Source: Phaseolus vulgaris (Eukaryota; Streptophyta; Magnoliopsida; Fabales; Fabaceae). From it: 64,000 bases of DNA. Below the pieces are notes generated by a model. That model searched no databases. It was not told where the DNA came from and saw nothing but the letters and a program-made list of their open reading frames with translations. The position numbers and the translations under genes are program-made. The stretch covers positions 22,433,366 to 22,497,365 of the forward strand of contig NC_023758.2 in assembly GCF_000499845.2 (NCBI RefSeq), read 5' to 3'. Positions 46,439 to 57,100 of the stretch are shown here, in pieces. Within the stretch, counting starts at the first letter, position 1. Each line of letters opens with the position of its first letter.

Positions 46439-47515
46439 ATGGCCAAAACAAAAACCACACCGAACCCTCCTCCTTTTGTCAATTACGAAACCCTCTACCA
46501 TTGGGCATTTGAGGACCTTCTGGCCGAGACTTCCCAAATGAAAACCTTCAAAGCCATAGAGACGTACAAACAGGGCGAAGCTCACGATAAATTCCATCTC
46601 TTCGGGAAGAAAATCGACGTGTATCTAAAGGTTCTTCCTTGTTGGGAAGGCGTTCCTGTGTGTGCGGACGATCGTGCGGATCCTAAAGAACCCTTCTTCT
46701 TCCTGTACACCACCGTCTTCAAGCGGCTCAGAATCTGCCTTCCCTTCTCGGGGTTCGAGGGCGCTCTCCTTACAGAGGTCAACGTGGCCCCTGCCCAGCT
46801 GCATCCCAATAGTGGGGCCTTTGTGCGGGCCTTCGCGATCCTTTGCGACCATCTTGGCCATCCGCCCTTTGTGGACGTCTTCCTCTAATTCTTTGAGGCT
46901 AAGAACTCCGGAAAGAAGTTGTGGATGAGCTTCAATCGGGTGGCAGGGAGAGTTCTCCTGACTCTCTTTCAACAATCTTACAAGGGCTTTAAGATGAAGT
47001 TCTTGAAGATATGCTGCAACATCCATGACCCCACCTTGCTGGATGGTTTTCCACTATACTGGGTGGAGAAACCGGGAATCAAGATACTCAGGAGCCTCGA
47101 CGACTTGGCCCCACCTGATTGTGAGGTGTGCCAACTCCTTTTGAGCTTGGGAGTGGTGTTCAACACTGTTGAGCTGATCAAACTCGAGTTCAGCGTCAAG
47201 GCTCTCAAGGGCTACATTGGTACCTTTACCATTTCTGCTTCGTATTTGTTGCTAGTTGCATGCTGTGTGGATTTAGTTTCTTATGCTTGTGTGCTTGCTG
47301 ATTTAACTCTTACGCATTGTGCCTCTCATGCATATATGGTTCTCAATGCAGAGAAAAGGAACAAACTGGTTGAGTTGGTTGCCCATTGCAAGGCTGCTCT
47401 TGCCGATGTGGGCACCTCAACACCTGCGGGCCCTCCTCTTGCTGCTACCTCCACTCTTATCACTCCCAAGCCAGCCCCTATTGACCATAGACAGAAAGGA
47501 TTGCGGTGGGACTGA
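46439..47515 (+). pseudogene. Antisense cargo ORF of element B (one intron, one stop)
   Basis: Runs antisense to B and ends 12 bp before its primer site. Start MAKTKTTPNPPPFVNYETLY. Conserved blocks are EPFFFLYTTVFKRLRICLPF and VNVAPAQLHPNSG, shared with the antisense ORF of A. Two exons (46439-47219 and 47352-47515, GT-AG intron of 132 bp) together total 945 nt, a whole number of codons, which supports the splice. One in-frame TAA at 46886-46888 (CAA would read Gln) breaks it. The long coiled-coil C-terminus seen in A is missing. The domain resembles the family labelled 'putative gypsy-type transposon' (Transposase_28). Function unknown. An alternative upstream in-frame ATG exists at 46301. 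Confidence 0.65.
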
Positions 47516-47527
47516 TGTTTTAGATTT

Positions 47528-47545
47528 GCCCCACGGTGGGCGCCA
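47528..47545 (-). other. Primer-binding site of B (tRNA-Lys)
   Basis: Minus strand TGGCGCCCACCGTGGGGC, the same 18-mer as in A and G1, two bases from the LTR. Confidence 0.9.
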
Positions 47546-47547
47546 AA

Positions 47548-48643
47548 TGTTCCTGCCGATTGACCAGATCGTGCTTCGTGCGTATCTAAGACTCGCGTAT
47601 CAAGGACTCCTTCGTCTTTGTTCCAAATCACCACCCTTCACCATTGTGAGTACTTGAAACAGAGAGAACAAAGGGCGCCCTCGCGGCCGTTTGCACTCCG
47701 ACGCTCAAGTCAGTAAGGCAGTAAACACCGTGCACCTCCGTATCGGAACACTACAACTAAGGTGTTCTGAAGGTGCGTAACTATTTTCTAACTAACTTCT
47801 CTCTTGTTCTCCAATCACTCATGCGTACAGTGGGTAAGCTAGCAAATGATTAAAACGTACCTCACTAAGCTTTCTTAAAAGCTTATATACCTTGGGTTTC
47901 AGTGCTACTGCCACGTGTCACTTATGACTTAAGCGCAACTCTACGTGGAAGGCCTTACGACGCTGTAACCCAACTTAGGGAAATGCAGCGCGTAAGTCTT
48001 CCCTCCTCGAAGTGCATCCGCCACAGGGGATGACCACCTGGGTGCTAACTCATGTGCCCCAGCCTCTAGTCACTCGCCCTGGGAGTATCTCAGTCTTACT
48101 CTCGCACCATGCATGTAGATTTCCCCTGGGACGTGGCCCTCTCCCGGGTCGTGTCTGTCCCAGCAGTTCTCCAAAGGTGGCGTGCAGTATCGCGTCCCTA
48201 CACCTCATGTATGGGTACTTCACGAGTCAGGTCAGTCCCTGCTGGTACTGGGAATATGGCCTTGAAGCCACCTTTCTCATCTCTTTATTACTATTCTGAG
48301 GTATCGAGGCCCGAGGCCTCCACGCCCGTACCGTGGCCTCTTACAGTGCCGCCCCCTCCACGGTCTTCCCTACCCGTGGGTATCGGGGGGTGGCCCCTCT
48401 TATCTGTGGGCGTGTCCTATGGTGCCGCCTCCTCCACGGTCGTTCCTACCCGTGGGTATCGGGAGGTGGTGCCCATCGAATGTAAGCGCCCCTTGGTTCG
48501 GACCCACTCAACGCCCGAGGCTGGTCAACGCCCGAGGTCGGTCAACGCCCGAGGCCTGAACATCTTCCTTCTCCTCTCCCTGTGCCTTTGATGGGTCCCA
48601 CCCAGTGTTGACTTCGGTCAACGCCCGAGGACGGGTCGATACA
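47548..48643 (-). repeat. 5' LTR of B
   Basis: 1096 bp, from TGTTCCTG to GATACA on the plus strand, flanked by GGTTT. It has a minus-strand TATATAAG box at 47882-47889. The half nearer the outer end is GC-rich and contains tandem copies of CAACGCCCGAGG (about 48511, 48527, 48543 and 48619) and a duplicated CTCCACGGTC...CCCGTGGGTATCGGG block (48356-48390 and 48432-48465). Confidence 0.85.
47882..47889 (-). promoter_or_regulatory. TATA box of the B 5' LTR
   Basis: TATATAAG on the minus strand inside the LTR. Confidence 0.5.
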
Positions 48644-48699
48644 GGTTTTAACCCCCAAAGAAAACAAACTGGGTGCACAAAACTTTTTTCAACTTTCAC

Positions 48700-51600
48700 T
48701 AAAAAACAATAAGTTAAAGCATTGAAACAACTGGTTGTTGTTTCTATTGCATGAAAAAGGAACATTCTGTTAGGTTCTGGAGAATTAGAAAGTTCTTTGT
48801 ACCTAAGGGTATTCTGAAATGGGTTCCTAAAGAGCCAAATGATTCTTGGAAACAAATTAACACCTAGGACCCAAATTCATAAGGGGACCAGATTTGGCAA
48901 CTTGATTTTGTTTCTTTTGTAGGGATGTTTGGAGAGAAAACAACACCTATGGTATCTAGATAGTGGTTGTTCAAAACATATGACAGGTGATGCATCCAGG
49001 TTCATCAGCATTTCTCTCAAACCAGATGGCCATGTAACCTACAGTGATAATAACAAGGGAAGAATTCTCGACAAAGGTACAATAGGTAACGAAAGTAGTT
49101 TGCTTATTCATGATGTACTCTATGTTGAAGGTTTGAAGTACAGCTTGCTTAGCATCAGTCAACTTTGTGATAGAGGTTATCAAGTGACCTTTAGGACCAA
49201 CTCATGTGAAATACGCTTACCTAATTCAAAGGATGTTCTTCTCATTGGTAAGAGACCTAACAACATTTATCTACTTGATATATCTAGTCATGCATCATTA
49301 AATTGTCTTCTGTCAAAGCATGAAGAGTCTTGGTTGTGGCATAGAAGGTTTGCTCATATTCATATGAATCATCTAAATAAGCTTGTATCAAATGAACTGG
49401 TTTATGGCTTACCCAATCTCAAATTTGAAAAAGAACATGTGTGTGAAGCATGTCAAAGGGGGAAACAAACTAGAAAATCTTTTCCTTTGAAAAACTGTGT
49501 TTCAACTTCAAAACCCCTTGAATAAGCACATGGATCTTTTCGGTCCTTATAGGACTATGAGTCTTGGAGGAAATCTATATGGTCTTGTTGTAGATGACTA
49601 TTCCAGGTACACTTGGACACTCTTTCTACATACCAAGAAGGATGCATATTCAGAGTTTAAGAAGCTTGCAAGGAAACTTCAGAATATGTGCTACAGCAAC
49701 ATAGGAGCCTAAAAAGTGATCATGGAGGGGAGTTCCAAAACAAAAAGTTCATTAGCTTCTGCAGCAAATTGGGGATTTCTCATAACTTTTCTGCCCCAAA
49801 AACACCCCAACAGAATGGTGTGGTGGAGAGGAAGAACAGGTCTCTAGAGGAGCTTGCAAGGACAATCCTAAATGATTCTGGTCTAACAAAATGTTTTTGA
49901 GCTGATGTTGTGAGCACTGCATGCTACGTGATGAATAGAGTGTTGATTCGGCCTATATTGAAGAAAACACCTTATGAGTTGCAGAATGGGAGAAAGCCAA
50001 ATGTGAGCCACCTAAAAGTCTTTGGTTGTAAGTGTTATGTCCTTAACAATGGCAAGTAAAGCTTAGGTAAGTTTGATGCTAAGTCGGATAAAGGTATATT
50101 TCTGGTTACTCTCTTAATAGCCATGCTTATAGAGTCTTCAATAAAAAGCTTATGACTGTGGAAGAATCCATTCATGTTAATTTTTATGAGACTAACAACT
50201 GTGAACAAGCTGCAACTAAGATCAATACAGAGGAGGATGATCAAAACATCTTTTTGATGAACCTTGACAGCAACACAGAAATTCAACCGATTGAATCCTC
50301 GATTCAACTGATTGAAACTATGCAGTAGGAAGATCTGCCAAAAGATTAGAAGGTTCCTAATGATCTGTCCATTGACAACATCATAGGTCAAATTCACAGA
50401 GGAGTTTCAACCAGAAGGCATGTAGCAGAGTTTTGCAATCACTTCGCATTTGTTTTAAAGATTGAACCTCAATCAGTGCGTGAAGCTTTGAAGGATGAAT
50501 TCTGGACAACAGCTATGCAAGAAGAGTTAAATCACTTTTTAAGGAATGAAGTCTGGACTTTTGTTCCAAGAACCAACCAAATGAATGTAATAGGTACCAA
50601 GTGGGTTTTCATAAACAAATCTGATGACTCGGGCGTCATTACAAGGAACAAAGTGAAACTAGTGGCCAAAGGATACAATCAAGCTGAAGGCATCAATTAT
50701 GATGAAACCTTCACACTTGTTGCAAGGTTGGAAGCGGTAAGGTTGTTATTAGATTTTGCTTGTATGAGTAGTTTTAAATTGTTTCAGATGGATATGAAGA
50801 GTGCATTTCTCAATGGGTTCGTGAATGAGGAGATATATGTCTCACAACCACCTGGCTTTGAAGATCACAAACATCCAGGGTGTGTATACAAGCTCAATAA
50901 AGGCATTGTATGGCCTCAAACAAGCACCACGTCAATGGTATGAGAAGCTAAGTCTTTTTCTTCTATCTCATGAGTATGAAAGAGGTAAAGTAGATAAGAC
51001 TTTGTTTATTAAGAAGGCTGGAACTGATATTATTTTGGTAAAAATATACGTAGATGATAGTGTATTTGGCTCATCTAATGTGAAACTTTGTGAGGACTTT
51101 GTCAAAGCTATGCAGGGGAGTTCGAAATGTTAATGATGGGAGAACTCTCATTCTTTCTCGGCCTACAAGTTAGGCAATCCAAGGAAGGAATCTTCATATG
51201 GCAATCAAAGTATTGCAAAAATATCCTTAAGAAATTAGAGATGGAAGCTTGCAAAGCAGCAGCAACTCCAATGTCAACTAACTGCTACTTGGAAGTTGGA
51301 CCAGAGGTTAATCAAACCATGTACAAAGGTTTAATCAGTTCACTTCTTTATCTAACTGCGAGCAGGCCAGACATCATGTTTGTTGTGTGTCTATGTGCTA
51401 CATTTCAGTCTTGCCCCAAGGAATCACATCTCAAGGCTGCAAAAAGGATCCTTAAATATCTAAAAGGCATAATCAACATGGGCTTGTGGTATCCCTCACT
51501 TTCTCCTATACATTTAGTAGGTTATTCTGATTCGGATTTTGCAGGTTGCAAATTAGATAGGAAGAGTATGAGTGGAACATGCCACTTGCTTGGTTGAAGC

Positions 51601-51840
51601 CTCATTTCATGGCATAGTAAGAAACAAACGTGTGTAGCCTTATCCACTGTTGAAGCTGAATACATAGCAACTGGTAGCTGTTGTGCACAGATTTTGTAGA
51701 TCAAACAACAGCTTGAGGGTTTTGGTGTAAAGATGACTAATGGAGACTGTGAGATCAAGTTTGTTTCCACGGAAAGGCAATTGGTTGATATCTTCACCAA
51801 GCCTTTATCCAAAGATAGGTTCTACTCTTTACGAAATGAA
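48700..51840 (+). pseudogene. gag end and pol of C3
   Basis: Zinc-knuckle remnant (CMKKEHSVRFW, about 48748-48780), then protease with WYLDSGCSKHMTGD (48950-48990), the pre-integrase zinc region (HRRFAHIHMNHLNK) and the integrase core (49520-49900, with NGVVERKNRS). RT (50476-51130, with a degraded FLNGFVNEEIYVSQPPG block and YVDDSVFG near 51045) and RNase H (51127-51680) follow. At least eight stops or frame changes break it, for example at 49523, 49900, 50057, 50329 and 51598. The catalytic motifs of protease and RT remain readable. Confidence 0.88.
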
Positions 51841-52139
51841 TTGGGAATTCTTGATATGTATGCTTTATCCTAGTTATATTCTATTCTGCTTTGTTTATTT
51901 GATGAGACAAATAGGGGGAGAAGAGTTGAGAAGGGTTGCTGGAGCTGGAAGCTGTAATGTTCTTCTGTTGTTTTGTTCTTATGCAGTTTTTGCTTATTTT
52001 TTGAAATTTAACATCAGCGCATATCTGTTTGGACTAGTCTATTCTGTGTGTATTCATTGTTTGTAGGTTTTAACAGATTCTAAATAAGGAACATTCCTAA
52101 AGCATCCTAGGGATTTGTCTCCATCAAATAGGAGGAGAT

Positions 52140-53228
52140 TGTTGAAGATGGGAAGCTTTGATGTGCCAAATCCAAGTGAAGCCTGAAGCCGTGTGATGTT
52201 TTAGGTTTAGCTTTTGGTTTGGGGTTTAGAATCTTTGTAAGATCAGTTTTTGAATCTCAGACAAAGCTCATTTCAATCAGTTTTAAAGATTAAAGTGTTT
52301 TTCCATACAAAGGGAAAAACAACCGATTAAAGTGTCGAGATAATCGGTTGTTTGTAACTTAGTTGGCAAAGAAGGTTTTAAAACTGTTTTATAACTGACA
52401 AGAGCATTCAACTGGTTAATTCGTGGTTTTAACCGATTAAATGTGTGTGCTTGTAACAGTTTTTTGAAAATCTGTTTTAACTTATTTGATTGTTTAGATT
52501 TGCTTTAATGTTAACATTTCAAGGTTTATTAATATGTTTTTGATTCCAACGTTAAAAGATTGATGAAACAAAAACCTTTGATACTTTAAGCTGAGATTGA
52601 TTTGAGAGATTACAAAACTATTTGTGAAAAGGTTTCAACCAAGTTTTTAGCAAGATTGCCTTGTGTTTTGCTGTCTTTGAAAGAACTTATCAATAGGGTG
52701 CTGGTATTTTGTGTCTTACCATGTGTTTTCTAATCCTGTTCAAGTTCTTGTAATTGTTCATATAGCTTTCTGTATAACTGTGTAAAATCCTGTAAAGTCA
52801 GTGGGATTCTGGCTTGAGGTGGTTGTTGTGTGCAAGAAGGGTGAGTAGGCTATGTGGGATTCAAAGTCACCTTCTTGTGTGTGGTGTTTGTGTAATCTGT
52901 GATTGATTGCATAGTGAAAACTCAGTGGTTTGACTGAGGACTGGATGTAGCTCTACGATAGAGTGAACCAGTATAATCTGTGTGTGTAATTCTCTCTATC
53001 CTTTCTCTTTATATCTGTTTGAATTTTCCGCTGTCATAAACAATTGGTTGAACTACTATTTTAACCGATTATAATTATGCTTTTGTTTCTGTTTGGTAAT
53101 TTGATTAGCTTTCTGAATTGGTTTTCTGGGTTGATTGAAAAAGTTTTATTCTAAGCCAAGTATTTGCGAAAACAGTTTGAAAACAATTCACCCCTCCCCC
53201 CCTCTTGTTGTAGCCATCAAACCTAACC
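52140..53228 (+). repeat. 3' LTR of C3
   Basis: About 1089 bp, starting TGTTGAAGATGGG. It ends near CCTAAC at 53228, where C1 has CTAACA, so the CA end seems mutated. It contains AACCGATT motifs at about 52320, 52430 and 53065. GTGGA at 53229-53233 would be the TSD. Confidence 0.75.
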
Positions 53229-54713
53229 GTGGATGCTCTTTCAAGAAGGTATATCTTGCTAAATGTTTTGGATGTTCAATACTTAGGTTTTGATCACATA
53301 AAGGAAAACTATAAAGATGACCTTGATTTTTCTCTCATCTATCAAGAGTGCTCAAAAGGAGGACACAAAGACTTTTTCATACATGATGGTTTCCTTTTCA
53401 AAGGGAAAAGACTTTGTGTTCCCCAAGGGTCTTTATGACAATCTCTTGTTAGAGAGGCACATGAGGGTGGACTTATGGGATACTTTGGGGTAGCTAAGAC
53501 TTTAGACACATTGCATGAGCATTTCTTTTGGCCCTACATGTGCAAATCCGTACATAGCTTCTGTGACAAATGCATAGCATGTAGGAAGGCTAAGTCTAAA
53601 GTGCAACTATATACCCCTCTTCCCATCCCAACTATGCCTTGGGTAGACATCTCCATGGATTTTATCTTAGGTCTTCCTAAGACATCAAAGGGTATGGATT
53701 CTATCTTTGTGGTAGTGAACCGATTTTCTAAAATGGCTCACTTTATTCCATGCCACAAAGTAGATGATACTAATTTTATTGCAAATCTATACTTTAGGGA
53801 AGTTGTTCGTTTGCATGGGCTTCCTAGAAGTATCGTATCGGACAAAGATTCGAAGTTCTTAAGTCACTTCTAGAGGACTTTGTGGGGAAAACTTGGAACT
53901 AAACTCTTGTTTTCTACTACTTGTCATCCCCAAATTGATGGTCAAACAGAAGCGATTAATAGAACTTTGGGTCAAATGTTGAGGTGCCTTATTTCTGGGA
54001 ACCCACGGGTGTGGGAAAATTTACTACCTCATATTGAGTTTGCCTATAATAGAGTAGTAAATTCTACTACCTCCCACACCCCTTTTGAGGTTGTCTATGG
54101 GTTCAATCCCCTCACACCTCTTGACCTCCTTCCTATTCCTGTACCTAATGAGGTGTTATGCAAAGATAGTTTTGAAAAAGCTTCATTTATTAAAGAGTTG
54201 CACCACCACATCAAGCTTTAAATTGAAAGAAAGGTAGGAAAGTATGTTGAGCATGGCAACAAAGGGCGCAAGGCATTGATCTTTGAACCCGGGGATTGGG
54301 TTTGACTCCACTTGAGGAAGGATCGTTTCCCTACTCATAGGAAGTCCAAACTTATGCCACAAGATGATGGTCCTTTTTCAGGACATCAAGAGGATTAATG
54401 ACAATGCCTATGAGTTGGATTTTCCTGATACATACTTAGGTAGTCATTCTTTCAATATTAGTGATCTGACTCATTTCTCTGCAGGTCTTCCAAATTCTTG
54501 GACGAATTCCCTCCCACCCGGGGAGCATGATGAGGACCTAGAAGAGAGGGCGCCTACCTCAGCACCCATCATGCCTCAGAGGATTACTAGGAGCAGAGCA
54601 CACACTTTGGGTGTTGAGCATCAGTTGGTTTCCTTATTTGTAATTTCAGTAGAGTATGTGTTGTTTAGAACAAATGGGGGGGGGGGGGGGGGGGGGGGTT
54701 GCCAAGTTTTTTA
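53229..54713 (+). pseudogene. RNase H end, integrase and tail of G4
   Basis: Begins in the RNase H end (VDALSRRY), followed by the integrase zinc domain (HEHFFWPYM and [16 protein letters not shown] type). The catalytic core follows, with Asp in DISMDF (about 53650), Asp in [10 protein letters not shown] (about 53830) and Glu in DGQTEAIN (about 53940). The C-terminal region (SPLTPLDLLPIPV-like) and a tail with PQRITRSRAHTLG come last. All three DDE residues are present. Stops at about 53437, 53872 and 54303 are each explained by a C-to-T or G-to-A change in codons usually Arg or Trp, and the frame changes near 54220 and 54370. Confidence 0.88.
54676..54698 (+). repeat. Run of 23 guanines
   Basis: Uninterrupted G tract within the G4 LTR/tail, translated as a glycine run at the end of the frame. 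Such a tract can form G-quadruplexes and is prone to length change and assembly error. Confidence 0.9.
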
Positions 54714-54864
54714 GCTCATGAGGCCTTGTAAGGGAGGAAGCTTAACCTAACCTCTAGAACACTAGGATAATGGTGTGGCATTGATCTTAGTCAATGACCT
54801 AGGCCGCACCATATTTCCCTTTCCCTTCTTACCCTCACTACTTGTTCTCCAAGGCTCTTCCTCT

Positions 54865-54872
54865 TATAAATA
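54865..54872 (+). promoter_or_regulatory. TATA box of the G4 LTR
   Basis: TATAAATA in the LTR region, followed by the transcribed-type leader shared with S1. Confidence 0.5.
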
Positions 54873-55299
54873 GGAGGCCTCCCTCATTTCCAAGTTGAAT
54901 TAAATAGAAAAAAAGTTACTTTGCACAATTTGTGTGAGATGCTATTGAAGCTTGTTCCTCTTAGTCTTTAGTCTTATCTTGTGAGAATTTGAGAGCTCTC
55001 AAGTGGCGGCTTCCAACACTTATCTTGGAGTAATTTCATCCTCCAAGTGGCGTGCTCATCATCTCAAACTTCACTCTCATAAGCTTCCTTATTCCTTCAT
55101 CTTTTCCCTTCCAATGTCATTCCATTTCAATTCATAAACATGTTCTTGTTTTGTTGTCTTGTTTCCATTCGGTCATTATCTTTTACTATTGTTTTCCATG
55201 CTTAATTTTGCACCTAATCTTGGCATCATGTTCACAATTTCAATGTCTTTTCCTTTTGCCTTTGTGAAATGAACCTTCACATCTACTTAACCACTTGGT

Positions 55300-57100
55300 T
55301 AAGTTAATGTCCAGTGGGGATTTTCCTTAGGTTTTCACTCATAATTGCCTAAAAATCTCATCCTAAAACTAAAGTGTCACCTAAATAAACAATCCTAAAA
55401 TCAGCTCACATAATTATGGTGTGTGAAAGTGTTAGATACTACATTATCGAGAGGATAAACTTTGTGGTTAAAATTTTGAGGTAAAAGAGTTTTAACGATT
55501 TACGAAGTTTTTAATGATTTTCATATCCCTTATGGGTGGTGTATGATTTGCAACATACACTTGATGAAATCACCTATATGAGTGTCAAGTGGGACCGCTT
55601 GCATTAGATTTTGGCAAGATCTTTATAGCACTCATGAATACCGGGCACGTGCATGACCTAGTAGCTTAACACAACGATAACAACAAGTAATGTGGGGGTG
55701 TATTGTGATTGATAAACCTCTACCACATACTAAGTGTCTTGGTTCATATAGCTTCTTATACCAACTACATTACGTGTTAAGTTCCTTAATCTAATTTTGG
55801 TTCATATAACTTGTTATACCAGATCTGATGCATTACATCTTAGATGAACCCATAATCTTTTTCTTTCTTTATTTCTATGTTTTATCTTTTGCAAGATGTG
55901 GGGAATTGTTGTAAAACCGTAAATATTGCAAATGAAAAACAAAGTGTGTGCAGAAATGAAAAAACAGAGTGTGTGAGAAAACCCTAGCGATTTTTGTTAC
56001 TATTGGAGGAGATCTCGGAAGTGCAGCGATGACGGGATTTGCACCGAGATTTTCGCGCATCGTTGCCCCCTCCACCCACGAATCATGGTTGCACGACCGG
56101 GAACCTTCATGCCTCCGCACTACTAGTCTTGCGAAATCTTGAGAACGTTGCAAGAGACGTGGGTGGTTGGCTCCTCCATTCCCGTGGGTCTTCCCCCATC
56201 TCCGGCGACAGTCATGGCTCAACTAGGGTTTGAAGATGTCACAGTTTTAGGTTTCTCCATCTATAAATACCGCATCCTTTTATTTCAGAATACACATCTC
56301 TCTCACTCACATTCTTCATCTTCTTCAAACCCATCACTTTGCACCATCTTCTTCCTCTCACCTCTTCACATTTTTCTCTCTCTCTCTTCATTTATTATTT
56401 TATTTTATTATAAATACTTTTATGGGTTTATTGGATTTTTACTCTTTTCATAGTAATTTGCTAATTTTAATTCTTAAAAATTTTCAAAAAATTCCTGTTA
56501 TATCCAGGAGGACTTACGCAATATACCGCAGATACCTCCTTATCGAAAAATCAAATTTTGTTAGTGTTTAAAGCCTAATTCGTTTTGTTCACTTTTTTTC
56601 TAATCTTTTGAATTCTTACGTTTTTGTGTTTGCTATTTCTTGTATCTTCGGTATAAAAGAAATTTATATTATATCAGAAGATTTGTATGTATTGCAAGAA
56701 ACAATCTTATCAATCATTTGTATATAATATATAATTACATTTTTAATATATATTAAATAACTTGTTATGATTATATACCACCACATAACAGGTATTGAGT
56801 TTGAGAAATAATATATAATTGTATTAAATACTCAAATAAATTTTTATTATTCCTCCTATACCAATTCATCTATATCAGAGATATTAGTTGTGGTAGAAAA
56901 GAAGAGCAGAAAGTATGAAAAAAAAAATAGATTTAAAAGAAAGTAATACAATTTAAATATAAATTTGCAAAATATGAAGTTAAATGTATGAGTATCTGGA
57001 AGAAAAGAAGAAATCGAAATCCTAATTCCAGATTTAAGATTTTTTTTTTTTTAAATGAAACAAGTATCTAATGGAGGCGTTGACACGTAAAAAGTGTTAA
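55300..57100. other. Unassigned repeat-like DNA
   Basis: No gene recognised. It includes a 25-bp direct repeat (TTGGTTCATATA..TTATACCA at 55739 and 55797) and a promoter-like block with TATAAATA at 56262-56269, followed by a CT-rich leader (56290-56400). That block could be another LTR, but no termini or duplication were found. Confidence 0.4.
56262..56269 (+). promoter_or_regulatory. TATA box of an unassigned LTR-like block
   Basis: TATAAATA followed by a CT-rich leader; resembles an LTR promoter but is not tied to an element. Confidence 0.35.

Larger units (their letters stand above)
34307..48643 (-). mobile_element. Ty3/gypsy element B with antisense ORF, carrying copia C2
   Basis: Reverse-oriented element with matching 5-bp flanks GGTTT (34302-34306 and 48644-48648). 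Right to left: 5' LTR (47548-48643), tRNA-Lys primer site, an antisense ORF (46439-47515), the copia insertion C2, truncated gag-protease-RT (34499-36293), and about 190 bp of 3' LTR. The 3' LTR remnant is fused directly to the RT segment, so a deletion removed the rest of pol and most of that LTR. The two LTR ends are only loosely alike, so a chimeric origin is possible. Confidence 0.75.
48644..53228 (+). mobile_element. Ty1/copia element C3, 5' end lost
   Basis: Forward copia element retaining the end of gag, protease, integrase, RT, RNase H, a purine tract (AGGAGGAGAT before 52140) and a 3' LTR (52140-53228). It is closely related to C1 in protein sequence and LTR landmarks. Its left part continues for only a few dozen bases beyond element B (34250-34306). 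Its right end abuts the end of the RNase H domain of gypsy G4, into which it had inserted. Confidence 0.85.
53229..55300 (+). mobile_element. Ty3/gypsy element G4, 3' part
   Basis: Forward gypsy remnant holding the last RNase H codons, integrase, the polyprotein tail and an LTR region. The LTR probably starts at 54527 (TGATGAGG, after a purine run), inside the polyprotein tail as in G3 and S1. Its right end could not be fixed. TATAAATA at 54865-54872 and the CCTCCAAGTGGCGTG block (about 55040) match the LTR type of S1. Confidence 0.75.

Noticed and set aside
47528..47545. tRNA-Lys gene fragment
   Set aside because: Only the 18-nt acceptor end is present, adjacent to an LTR; it is a primer-binding site, not a tRNA gene.
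54676..54698. G run as the polypurine tract of G4
   Set aside because: Related LTRs (G3, S1) begin inside the polyprotein tail, so the tract of G4 is more likely the GGGGAGCA run before 54527; the G run then lies inside the LTR. Kept open as an alternative.
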